In this document: piece by piece, positions 45,758 to 56,901 of the stretch
How the letters are laid out: each line of letters starts with the position of its first letter
Position numbering within the stretch: position 1 is the stretch's first letter
DNA from: Paragordius varius
Taxonomy: Eukaryota > Nematomorpha
Length of the DNA: 64,000 nucleotides
Direction: 5' to 3'
Assembly (NCBI GenBank): GCA_964247055.1
Contig: OZ176050.1
Location: forward strand, 9,548,001-9,612,000
Translations under genes and position numbers: made by a program
The notes under the pieces: model-generated
Database searches by the model: none
Told to the model about the DNA's origin: nothing
The model's input: only the letters and a program-made list of their open reading frames with translations

Positions 45758-46722
45758 TAAAATATTGTATAAGTCTTCATAATAATTTGCCAAATTATAT
45801 TTATAGATAAAATGGCTTTTAAAGTTTCAACATTTATATTTGATTTTTCCGTGTCCAAACTTGATTTACTGTGGAAAAACGCGTTCAATAGCAGTGGTTC
45901 AGGTAAAGATATTGCAACTACAATTAAAATATTATTGTATGTAACATAGTTTGTTTAAAAATGATTATTTTAACCATTTCTATCCTACGTATTTTTTTCT
46001 GTCGTCCATAATATAAGTTTTCATTCAATATATTTATCATATTGAGACTTCATAAAAAAGTGTCATTGCGTCTTGTCTTCCAAATAATCGTTTTTGTTTT
46101 AAAACATTTTTATATTCTGGCTATTCAATGAGCCTTGTTTTTCTGGATGCTTTATTATATTGCAATTAGGTAATGGTATAAAATTATTTTCTGACCTTTT
46201 TTTGACTTTTGACCTTTCCTGTGATAAAAAATAGGATTCTGGGAGATCACATTTTTATAAATATTTCAATCGCTGGCAAAAGAGCTAACCAACAGTTCTT
46301 CAATATCAATGCATTTTAAGATACTATATTTTCCACTCCAGGGGTAACAAATTAGTAGCTGTTTGAATAGCTTTATGTATCTGCTAATAATTGCTTTGAT
46401 TAAGATTACTCGCTAAATTGTTAAAAATATTTTTTGTACCGCTTTTTGCATCACCCAGCGCACTTTTTGATGATTTCGTATTTATTATTTTTTCCTATAA
46501 TATTACAATCACTTCACCCTTTGTTCGTGCACATGTAAATTTTTTGAATAAGGTACAAACAACCTGTAAGGTACAAATTTTTTTATATTTATAATGTTTT
46601 TGTGTTAAAAATAAATAAATATTACAATAAATTTTTTGTATAAAAATTTTTGGTTGTATCCCCCAATAACCCACCCTTCTCGGATTTGTCCCGCTTTTTC
46701 CTTCAAAAAATCTGGTCACCTT
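45758..46722 (-). mobile_element. Internally deleted hAT remnant (right arm)
   Basis: Inverted twin of 42143-43107; its hAT end TCTGGTCACCTT is at about 46711-46722. Carried by the arm duplication. Confidence 0.75.
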
Positions 46723-47445
46723 ACATATGGGGTAAAAGTTTTAATTTTCATTTACTACATATATTTAATCTATAAATAAAATTTATCAAATTGGGTATAA
46801 AAATGATCTCACTGAAATTTTTTGATAATTTGCAATTTGCCCATACAATATTTTTCAACATTCATTGGAAATCAAATAATAAATGCACTTTCCAAATATA
46901 TACATCCGTCAAGTCTTATTAACAATAACAATAATAGCACGACAAATATCAGACGAATTACGTTAGGCAAAACAAATCTGACAACATATCGCTAAAAAAG
47001 GAAGTTTTATAATATGATATTAAACTATCAGCAAAAATTAGGACTCAAAATTTTCTAATCTTCCCGGCAATGTTATTAGGGGCTAGAAACTGGACCATAA
47101 AAAAGCGACAAGCGTTTTTATCAAAACTAATATGGAGAGACAAAAAATCAGTTCTCGAAAAAATAAAACCCCCAATGGCTCTAATCGTATTCTGGACACA
47201 CTGTTAAAGCACAAAAATCGGAATATTAAATGACAATTAACGAAAAATAAAGCGCGAAACGCGCTGGAGAGAAAACTAAGAATACAAACTTTTTATTAAA
47301 AAATCTTATAACCCTTGCTTAAATCACCTATGAAAAACTTATAAATCTACGACTTTAGCTACATACAATACAATACCAAGTTGGAAGTAGCGTATAAATT
47401 TTATAAAACTTTCATATTAGGCAAAAAATGCCAATGATTCTATTC

Positions 47446-47675
47446 ACATAAGCGTATGGTAAAAAACAAAAAATGTTTTGAATGGCAAATTTTGAAAGAG
47501 AGAAATATATTAATAACACAATCAATTCTGTATGTAACTAAATAGCTTTTATGAGAAAAATTAAGGGTTTAAAAAGTATGATTGCCTTAGATATAATTTA
47601 TTTTTATATTGCATTTTGTCCTATAATTTCAATTTTTACTGCATGTACAAACTTTTGTTAAGCCATACTCCACTG
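47446..47675. mobile_element. Mariner-like MITE in the right arm
   Basis: Inverted twin of 41190-41419, carried by the arm duplication. Confidence 0.6.
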
Positions 47676-47883
47676 TATTTCATTAAAGCGTACTAGGTAA
47701 AATTAAAACAATTTTTTAATATATTTTAAAGTCAATTGATTAAATAATATTATATGTAGTGTTAATGCTACTCTAACTAAAATTGATTTTGATTGTTAGC
47801 ATATTATTAAACCTTATTATTATACAACAATCGTAAATTATTGACAATAATCTAAAAATTCACAAAACACATTATAAATAAAA

Positions 47884-50045
47884 ATGTTTATTAATACTTT
47901 CACTACGTTTTCTAACAAAAACGATTCAATCCAAAAGTTTAAAGCAAACACAAATATTGCAGAAAACTATTTTCTACCAATTCCTAATGGATATTTTCTA
48001 AAGCCACGGAAGCCGAAAACTTGTGTTAATATCAACGCTAACCAAATTTTAAAGGAGGCCAAACTAAAAGCTGATAGTGATTTGCGAAATCGTGAAAAAA
48101 TATCGCCGAGAAGTTCGTCTAGTGCAAAACCCTGTATGTTGAAGTATTATGTCAATATCATCGCTAACCAAATATTCAAAGATGCCAAACTGAAAGTTGA
48201 TAGTGATTTGCGAAATCGTGACAATATATCGGCGAGAAGTTCGTCAAGTGCAAAACCCTGTATGTTGAAGTATTATGTCAATATCATCGCTAACCAAATC
48301 TTAAAAGATGCCAAACTGAAAGTTGATAGTGATTTGCGAAATCGTGACAATATATCGGCGAGAAGTTCGTCTAGACCAAATCCCTGTATGTTGAAGTATT
48401 ATGTCAATATCATCGCTAACCAAATCTTAAAAGATGCCAAACTGAAAGCTGATAGTGATTTGGGAAATCGTGACAAAGTATCGGCGAGAAGTTCGGTAAG
48501 TGCAAAACCCTGTATGTTGAAGTATTATGTCAATATCATCGCTAACCAAATCTTAAAAGATGCCAAACTGAAAGTTGTTGGTGATTTGCGAAATCGTGAC
48601 AAAGTATCGGCGAGAAGTTCGGTAAGTGCAAAACCCTGTATGTTGAAGTATTATGTCAATATCATCGCTAACCAAATCTTAAAAGATGCCAAACTGAAAG
48701 TTGATGGTGATTTGCAAAATCGTGACAAAATATCGCCGAGAGCTTCGTCTAGTGCGAAACCCTGTATGTTGAAGTATTATGTCAATATCATCGCTAACCA
48801 AATCTTAAAAGATGCCAAACTGAAAGCTGATAGTGATTTGCAAAATCGTGACAAAGTATCGGCGAGAAGTTCGGTAAGTGCAAAACCCTGTATGTTGAAG
48901 TATTATGTCAATATCATCGCTAACCAAATCTTAAAAGATGCCAAACTGAAAGCTGATAGTGATTTGCAAAATCCTGACAAAATATCGCCGAGAGCTTCGT
49001 CTAGTGCAAAACCCTGTATGTTGAAGTATTATGTCAATATCATCGCTAACCAAATCTTAAAAGATGCCAAACTGAAAGTTGATAGTGATTTGCGAAATTG
49101 TGACAAAGTATCGGCGAGAAGTTCGTCAAGTGCAAAACCCTGTATGTTAGAGTATTATGTCAATATCATCGCTAACCAAATCTTAAAAGATGCCAAACTG
49201 AAAGCTGATAGTGATTTGCAAAATCCTGACAAAATATCGCCGAGAGCTTCGTCTAGTGCAAAAACCTGTATGTTGAAGTATTATGTCAATATCATCGCTA
49301 ACCAAATCTTAAAAGATGCCAAACTGAAAGCTGATAGTGATTTGCAAAATCCTGACAAAATATCGCCGAGAACTTCGTCTAGTGCAAAACCCTGTATGTT
49401 GAAGTATTATGTCAATATCATCGCTAACCAAATCTTAAAAGATGCCAAACTGAAAGCTGATAGTGATTTGCAAAATCCTGACAAAATATCGCCGAGAGCT
49501 TCGTCTAGTGCAAAACCCTGTATGTTGAAGTATTATGTCAATATCATCGCTAACCAAATCTTAAAAGATGCCAAACTGAAAGTTGATAGTGATTTGCGAA
49601 ATCGTGACAAAGTATCGGCGAGAAGTTCGTCAAGTGCAAAACCCTGTATGTTAGAGTATTATGTCAATATCATCGCTAACCAAATCTTAAAAGATGCCAA
49701 ACTGAAAGCTGATAGTGCTTTGCAAAATCCTGACAAATATCGCCGAGAGCTTCGTCTAGTGCAAAACCCTGTATGAAGTATTATGTCAATATCATCGCTA
49801 ACCAAATCTTAAAAGATGCCAAACTGAAAGCTGATAGTGATTTGCAAAATCCTGCCAAAATATCGCCGAGAGCTTCGTCTAGTGCAAAACCCTGTATGTT
49901 GAAGTCAATATCATCGCTAACCAAATTTTCAATGAATCCAAACTTAAGGATGATTGTGATTTGCGAATCCAAGAAAAACAAATTTCAAACCATGATATTG
50001 AAAACTTTAATTCAGATTCGAAGAAAGATGATAATAAAATATTAA
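47884..50045 (+). pseudogene. 42-residue tandem-repeat protein, right copy (15 units, interrupted)
   Basis: Inverted twin of the gene at 37934-40981, with the same leader and first three units, but only 15 units in all. Units 0-3 and the final group (CDKVSARSSSSA, LEYY, ADSALQNPDK) are collinear with the left copy; the difference lies in the middle. A one-base deletion in unit 13 (GACAAATATCGCC, about 49735) ends the open frame at 49776, and a 3-bp deletion follows at about 49775 (ATGAAG for ATGTTGAAG). The open frame resumes at 49773. The same 7-bp deletion as in the left copy lies at 49904. As it stands the locus could make a protein of 630 residues, so it may be shortened rather than dead. 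Confidence 0.6.
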
Positions 50046-50203
50046 AAAGTAAATGGACCCAAGACATTTTCAATCAACATCTGGATTCCTCCTCCTTGAG
50101 ACAAATTCAACTTTCAATTGAATCAAAATATACTTTAAACCCTAAAAAAAAGAAAAAGAATCAAAAAAGTGATAATTTCACTTCCGATTTGTGGTTCGTT
50201 TAA
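49905..50203 (+). pseudogene. Displaced C-terminal tail of the right repeat-protein gene
   Basis: Identical in reading to the left tail: a decayed unit VNIIANQIFNESKLKDDCD, then QEKQISNHDIENF and so on to DLWFV. The only protein differences noted are in the decayed unit. It is out of frame with the tandem array. Confidence 0.5.
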
Positions 50204-50206
50204 GGA

Positions 50207-50404
50207 TTGATGATTGAATATCATAATACATATATAAAAAATATAATAAATAATAAAAATAGTTTTTATATGTTTATGGGAAATATTTTAAAAAGAATGA
50301 GTTTTACTATGATTATTTTTATGTTTGTGTGTATCAAAATACCGGTCGATTGTGATATTAGTTCCCAGAATGTAAAACCAGATTTATCATATTGTGATTA
50401 TTAG
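50207..50404 (+). CDS. Small open frame with signal-peptide-like start, right copy
   Basis: Encodes the same 65 residues as the left copy at 37575-37772. It begins 3 nt after the stop of the displaced tail. See the left copy for the reading; no independent support here. Confidence 0.25.
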   Translation: MMIEYHNTYIKNIINNKNSFYMFMGNILKRMSFTMIIFMFVCIKIPVDCDISSQNVKPDLSYCDY

Positions 50405-51031
50405 GGCTATTACGACTCCACGTGATATTTTTTGGTTAATTTTAATGGCCAGATCAGCTTAAATTTTGCTAAATGTCAAATCAACAGGGTAGCGTAAATT
50501 ATTAATAGTTTACCCCTATATATACCCACAGAATCTTGTGGAATCTTAAATTTCAGAATAGAAAATGAATTGTAAAGATGGAGACAGATCGTTCTTTTTA
50601 TCGCTTATCAATTGGAATTATTTAATAAATTAATCTGAAAACAGCCTTCAATAATGATTCTCAAAATTTATTGCTATCCACTAAGGTTTAAAAATAATTT
50701 GGATAAAATTCATATAATTTGTAATAATTATTCAGTTAAACTTAACAGTATTCTTACTTTAGTTGAATATTTATGGCATTAAGGTTAAAGAATCAATTTA
50801 TTTTCTGTGATCCAGTGTGTTTATGACGACTATAATTCAACTTTGATCACCATTCACTATAATTGTTTGATTTTGTTATACCTGCATAATTTTTATTTAG
50901 GTAATTTAATTGTTTGGACCCATCTAATGTTAGCCATCCACTGGCTCTGTGGCTGCTAACAATATATCTTTATATCTATTTTGATGTTTTATTACCAAAA
51001 AATTTATATTTTACACCGGGAGTTTCCAACA

Positions 51032-51285
51032 TAAATGGCTAAGGGTGACGCATTTTCGGATCAAATAATTTAACGGGCCGCATTCGAAAAATATATGGGC
51101 ATTAACAAATATTTTATTAGATTTAATACATAAGACTGTAAAAACTACTTATTTTTTTAACAATTTTTGCTGCTGGAGCGTCGAAATTCGGAAAATTTAT
51201 TCAAAGAATTTGTGTAAGAAAATTAATTTTGCTTAAATTTCACGCAGGCGGCAGGAATATTTAGGAGGGCCGCATGTTACTGCTG
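51032..51285. mobile_element. Degenerate hAT-type MITE in the right arm
   Basis: Inverted twin of 36694-36947, carried by the palindrome duplication rather than by its own insertion. Confidence 0.7.
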
Positions 51286-51611
51286 TTTTAGACCAATGAT
51301 TCTGTTGTATAATGGGGTATATGTGCAGATTTTCAGTATGTGATATTAAATATACGGAACTATTTGTGTTCTAAACATTTGCAATATTGTACTGTAACTT
51401 AGTATCGAAGTGATATAATCTACATTATCTAAAGATAAATAATATTTATTTTCTATTTATACATAAATGGTGTTTTGAAGTAAATAATGGAAATGCCTTG
51501 GATAAATGCATAATTTGAATACAGCGAGGTTTATCATCCTTAAGTAGTTTATTCTATTAAACACGAGTATCTAAATTGAATAAATAAATATTATATCATT
51601 TTTTAAAATAA

Positions 51612-51614
<3 letters not shown>

Positions 51615-51651
<37 letters not shown>
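51615..51651. repeat. (AT)n tract at the right outer boundary of the palindrome
   Basis: About 18 AT dinucleotides; counterpart of 35693-35722. To its right the sequence (TGATTCAAACGCGATTTATC) has no match in the left flank. Confidence 0.85.
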
Positions 51652-51652
<1 letters not shown>

Positions 51653-51849
51653 ATTCAAACGCGATTTATCTTTAGTTCTTGCAGCTTTTTCAAGGACCCG
51701 TTAAAAAATGTAAAAATTTTATCTACGATTTTTGGGATTATCCTTATGTTACATATTAATAAATAAATTTATGTGTATTTACTCTTTGTATTTTTTACTC
51801 GACCTAAATGACCATAAAAATGCGTTGCTTGATATTGAATCTATACTAT

Positions 51850-53660
51850 AATTTTTACCTTTTTAGGTATTATTTAAAGACTTTATTGAACTCGTATGGC
51901 TTCTTAAGTTTTTTGAAAATTAGCTCCAAAACCACGGCATTTTTGTATGGCGTCTCAGTTTTAAACCGGTAGACCCCTACCCAGAGACCTAAATGGAAAA
52001 AGCGCTGAGTTAAATTCTTTGCCTTTACAGGGCAAATATTTGTAATCATCTTTGATATCATCCTCTGGGTTTTTCGGAAAATATCTCAGCGCTAAATAAT
52101 GGCTACATGATGGCGTATTTTTAGGACATAAAGGCCCCAAAACGGCTAAAAAACGCCTGACCTTTTACCTAGTTGCGGGTAACATTTCAGGCTTTTAGTG
52201 AGCGCATATGGCTTCATAAAATTTCTGTAAATTAGCTCCAAAACAACGAATTTGGCGCAATTTTTGGCGGGTGGCTCCTTAGCCAGGGGCGGGTACAAAA
52301 AAGCGCTGGCCAAAATTTTTGCCTTTATATGCGGTACTAAGATTATCATGGATTCCATATGTTCCCATATCTTAGAAATATTGCTTTAAAACTAAAAAAC
52401 TGTTTTATGGCAGCGCATTTTTCAGGGCGTAAAACTTTACTTAGCGATTCATTAAATAATCCCCACACTAAAATATTTGTTTTTTAAGAGGTAATAAATA
52501 TTTTAGGCTCTTGTTGAACTCACATCTCATATTCTAAATTTGGCTCGAAAAGCATGCTGTATCGATATGCGGACGCAGTTTTACGCGGGTAACCCCCTAA
52601 CCAGGGGCCAAACAAAAATATGCCGATTTTTTGCCTTAATTTGGATAGTACCTCAAATCATGATTGATTCCATAAGCTCTTGTAAGATTTTTGAAAAATT
52701 GCTTCAATATAAAAAAAATCGTTCTATGGTGGTGCATTTTTTAGGGCGAGGGCCTAATTAGGGGTAATTTAATAAAACCGCTTTACTTAAATTTTTGCCT
52801 TTTTCGAGTAATACTTCAACCCTTATTGAACTCATATGGCCTGATATGTTTTTTAAATTTGCCCCCAAAGTCAGGCTGTATCGATATGGCGCAGTTGTTG
52901 GCGCGTAGCCCCCTACGCAGAGGCCAATATAAAAAAGACGTTCGATAAAAAATTTTGCCTTTATAGGGGAATACCTGGAATCATCATTCATTCCATATGT
53001 TCTTAATAGTTTTTGGAAGAATGGCTTCAAAACTCAATAATCAACGATAGCGAATTTTGGGTGTAATGGGTCTAATTAACGGCTAATTTAAGAAAACCGC
53101 TCGGCTTAAATTTTTGCTATTTACGGGTATTATTTCAGACCCTCATTAGACTTATATGTCCTGATAAGTTTTCCTAAACAACGCAATTTTGATATGGTGG
53201 CGCAGTTTTTGGCGGGTAGCTCCCTACCGGAAGCTGATACAAAAAAGCGCTTCATTAAAATTTTTGCCTTTTTAGGAAGAATACCTGGAATCATGATTAA
53301 TTCCATATGCTCTCATTAGTTTTTTGAAAAATTGCCTCGAATAAAAATCACTATATGGTGGTGCATTTTTCAGGGTGTGAAGGGATTAATTAACGGCTAA
53401 TTAAACCGCATGACCCTAATTTTTGCCTTCTTACGGATAATATTTTAAGCATCTATTGAACTCATATGGCCTGATAGGTTTTCTGCCTCAAAAACACGCT
53501 ATTTCGATATGACGGGGTAGATTTAGCGAGTATCCGTTTACCCAACAGCCAATATAAAAAAACGCTTCGACTAAAATTTTTGCCTAACAAGGAATACCTG
53601 GAATCCTCATTAAAATTTACGGTTATACCTTGGGTGAAAAAGACATTCAAAAAATTATTT
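51850..53660. repeat. Diverged satellite, about six units of roughly 310 bp
   Basis: Units begin near 51860, 52165, 52490, 52800, 53110 and 53420, each with ATTGAACTCATATGGC-like and TTTTGGCGGGTAGC...CCTACC-like landmarks and a repeated AAATTTTTGCCTTT. Within a unit the half with ATTCCATATGCTCTCAT and TATGGTGGTGCATTTTT resembles the other half, so the basic monomer is about 155 bp in a dimeric higher-order repeat. Units differ by many substitutions and short indels, so the array is old. Open frames in it have no consistent frame from unit to unit. Confidence 0.85.
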
Positions 53661-54325
53661 TTATGGACCTTGTTTTTTTTTCAAAAAAATAGCATTTTAA
53701 GGGGAGACCGGGTAAAAAGAGGGTTTAAATTATAAAAGCGAGCCGATTATGTTCGGCGCAATTGAAAAAAAGTAAAAAAAATCATTTTGAAATTGAATGG
53801 TCCACCACTTTTTCCGGAAAACTGAATCAACCGATTTTTGTGGACTTATGTTTTTTAAAAAAACCGTTTTTTACACGGGGTGATCCTGAACTGGGGTCTA
53901 ATTCAAAAAAAGGCGAGGCTATTGTCGAGGCATTTAATAATTATATTTTTCGACATTTGGATTTGAATGGGTCTACTGGTTTTCCGGAAACAGATCACAA
54001 AGCCATTTTCATATAAATATATAGATCATCATATTTTACGCGCTTAGATTTTATCCACATCAAAATATATTTGTTATATAGAAATTAAATAAACTTTTCT
54101 TTTGTTAAACATTTACATTGTTGCGTTGGGAACCAATTCAGTATATCTATTTCTCCACTATTATAATTTAAAAATACTTTGTGACATACGCGTAAATTTG
54201 GTTATTTTTTAATAAATCAAATAACAGATACAACTGATAACAATAATAGGTCTTGCTACTCTGCTATATGTTAATCATGTGAAAAAATAGCGTTCTGGTT
54301 TTGTATTTCATTATATTACATACAT
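53661..54325. other. Gene-free stretch after the satellite
   Basis: Holds an 84-codon open frame on the + strand at 53762-54016 (MKKSKKNHFEIEW..., with PFFTRGDPELGSNSKKGEA) that matches nothing I recognise and lacks splice or start support. The rest is AT-rich and unremarkable. Confidence 0.4.
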
Positions 54326-54664
54326 TATGAGTAAGTATACTTTGCTAGTTTTTCATTAATTACTGCCAAATAGAATGTCATTTTTCAGTCAAAAGCAAAT
54401 TCTAAGCAAACGCAACATTTTTTTAATCAAGTACAAAACTTTTTAAACGTAACATTTTATCATCCAAACGCTATATTTTTTCATTTGTGTTGCTAATGTT
54501 GCGTTCAGTTGAAATAATATTGCATTTTCTTGAAAATATTGCTTTTGTCAGAAAAATGATATATAAAGGGCAATATAATTAAGTGGTATATCAATTTTTA
54601 CTATTTTGCTGCATGTACTATTTGGCAATATTAATAAAAATTTGGCAATGCATACTTACTCATA
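54326..54664. mobile_element. MITE-like element with TATGAGTAAGTAT ends
   Basis: Left end TATGAGTAAGTATACTTTGC and right end GCAATGCATACTTACTCATA are inverted repeats with about two mismatches over 20 bp. The interior has repeated GCAACATT/AATATTGC motifs in both orientations. Target duplication unclear; superfamily unknown. Confidence 0.55.
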
Positions 54665-55098
54665 CTGTACAATAAAATTGGATATAAAGCAATAAATATA
54701 TTACTTAAGTTAATAAAAGAGTAAAATAAAGTATATTAGCGTATGGCTTTTCATTTAGTATAGTTCGCAATAATAGAAAAAGATTGTTAAAATATTAGGG
54801 AAAATGTTAAACTACACCAGGTGTAAACCATAAACTACTGTAAATAATGGCCTAAAAGACTAGAAAATTTAAGCTTTTTTTATATATAAAGATTAATAAT
54901 TTAGCATGGGAGGGAATTAAGGATAACCGTTTCCATGTGACATGCAAACAAATATATAAATGACCAAATCTAATCTAATCAATTTCAAATTTTTGTTATT
55001 GTATCAAATGAAAATAAATTTTAAGATAGGTGGTATTTTTTGTACATTTTTTGATCACATTTCATTTCTGTTTGCTCAAGTAATGTGATAGTACTGAG

Positions 55099-55133
<35 letters not shown>

Positions 55134-55547
55134 TTAACCTTTTTAAATATATATATTTCTTAATTGGCGCGACGTAGTATAAATTTATTTTGGAATAAAC
55201 ATGAAAATTTTTGAAAAATTGCGGAGTTTATTTGTGAAATAAAATATTTGATTTGGCAACAAATGGCTTGATTGGCTTTAATTCTTGCAGTATATAAAAA
55301 ATTATCCACCTATTTTTTGTTTGCCTTTTATTCGTGTCATGTGGCTTTTTGCTGCTTGACAAACAAAAAGTAAAACATTAATTAACTGAGTATATATGAT
55401 ATGTGTATGCATACTGTCCATATTTTTCTACAACTAACCACACAGATGACTGATTGAAAAAAATAAAACATAATTTAAACAATCTTTATTACCACAATTT
55501 TTTTTTGCTGAAAATTTTAATGATCATAACTTTTTTCCTTTGATATA
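54665..55547. other. Intergenic DNA upstream of the acyl-CoA synthetase gene
   Basis: AT-rich, with an (AT)n tract at 55103-55132 and a lone MITE-type end (TTAGCGTATGGC) near 54738. No gene was seen. The promoter and any 5' non-coding exon of the synthetase gene probably lie here, but no clear core motif stands out. Confidence 0.4.
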
Positions 55548-56901
55548 ATGCAAATAACAACTTTTAATGAAGCCAGTTTGATCGAGGATATCCCTAACAT
55601 AGCTGAAAACGGTAATATTTATACAAATATATTTTATATTTAATTTCATTGTTTTTGTTTAATACACCTATTTAGAATTATATCTAATTTAAATTCGTAT
55701 TTTATAAAGAATCAAATTTAATCGCGACCAAACAATTAAAATTAATATATTATTATTTATGAGTCGAAAAAATTGTTAACATACTAACAGGGGCGTACCG
55801 AGGTGGGGGCAAGGGGGTGCATCATGCCCCGGGCGCCGTTATTTAGGGGCGCCTAAATGATTTTTAAAATTAAAATTTAATTATGCAAAAATAATAAGAA
55901 CTTTCAAATGAGATTTTTCAGCAATAAATCCCTATAATATATACTCTATTATTCACCTAATTATTACCATTGAATAAATTTAGTATCATATAAATATATA
56001 TATTTAATAGATTTAAAATTTATATGACTGTGCTGTCTTATCTAAGGTCCTTACGTTACAACGTTTAAATTTTTTTTACTGATTTGTCTTATTGGCTTTT
56101 AAAAAAAAAAGGGGGGGGGGGACGCCATAAAAGTTTTATGCCCCGGGCGCCGCAAATGCTTGGTACGCCACTGCATACTAAGTTTTTCTTGATGTTAAAA
56201 GTAATAAAGGTAAACCTATTTTTTAAATATATCATATGCATTAGCGTGCGGTAAAAAAATAATTGTTGAAATTAGACAATTTTTATCTAAAATTTTAACA
56301 TTAATTTTGTTTATAATATTATGAACAAAATTTGTTTTATACCATACGCTACTGTATTTTGATTTCAATGAAAATCTAACCTAAAATTCATTTCTATAAT
56401 TTATAGGGATTGATGTGCTAGAAGTTGAAAATATAGTGCCGATTAAACATGCCAACTCGTATCTCTGTTATAATCAGACTCTGAAAGACATAACAAATCT
56501 AAATACACTTCAAAGTATTGAGCACACGTGTCCATTGCTTGAAAAGGAATCAAACATTTTAAAAGATGTAAAAAATATTTTGATTAATACTGTTGATAAC
56601 GAATCATTTCTCAACAACAAACATACACTCATTAATCATCAAAAGCACCAAAATGGTATGCTAAAAAATAGTTATGAGGGAGATAACTCAATCGAAAATG
56701 TCGGTAAAACAAATCGTAAAAACGGATTGAACAAAAAATTTAATATCTTTCCTCAAAAGGTAAGAAGGCTGAGCAATGATAAATCTGTCAAGTCTGTACC
56801 AATGACCATAAATAGAAAAATAAAAATTAACCAATCAATCAACCAAAGCTACGTAAAATCCCCATTGAATCTAACAAACTATTATTCAAAAGATCTTTTA
56901 G
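55548..56901 (+). CDS. ACSBG: ACSBG-like exons 1-2: long low-complexity N-terminal extension
   Basis: Exon 1 (55548-55611) starts [20 protein letters not shown]; exon 2 (56407-56901) adds 165 residues rich in N, K, S and I without a domain (for example [35 protein letters not shown]). The enzyme core begins only at residue 187, so the extension is longer than in most family members. Exon 2 has an internal possible donor at 56760 (CAAAAG|GTAAGA), but only the donor at 56901 (TTAG|GTACTC) gives the phase needed for exon 3. The intron between the exons holds two MITEs. The start codon is the first ATG in phase, with no in-frame upstream ATG seen nearby. Confidence 0.65.

Larger units (their letters stand above)
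45488..51650. repeat. Right arm of the giant inverted repeat
   Basis: Inverted copy of 35694-43376. It carries, in mirror order, hAT remnants, a MITE, the repeat-protein gene copy (now on the + strand), a small open frame, a degenerate hAT MITE and, at 51556-51569 on the minus strand, the 14-nt last exon of the uif-like gene with its acceptor. It ends in an (AT)n tract at 51615-51651, after which similarity to the left flank stops. It lacks 645 bp present in the left arm, seven tandem units, and 4 bp near the end of the array. Confidence 0.93.

Noticed and set aside
37934-50045. A CRISPR-like array
   Set aside because: The repeats are 126 bp, direct, coding in one frame and without unique spacers, in animal DNA.
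35694-51650. The palindrome as a virus-like or large mobile element
   Set aside because: No integrase, polymerase or structural gene was seen; the only transposase is the decayed hAT at the axis, and the outer ends are AT microsatellites without terminal repeats or target duplication.
51870-53650. Several 60-90 codon open frames in the satellite
   Set aside because: They sit at different frames in successive units, with no shared protein; they are by-products of the repeat.
53762-54016. 84-codon open frame as a gene
   Set aside because: No recognisable motif, no splice partners and no start context; length is within chance for this DNA.
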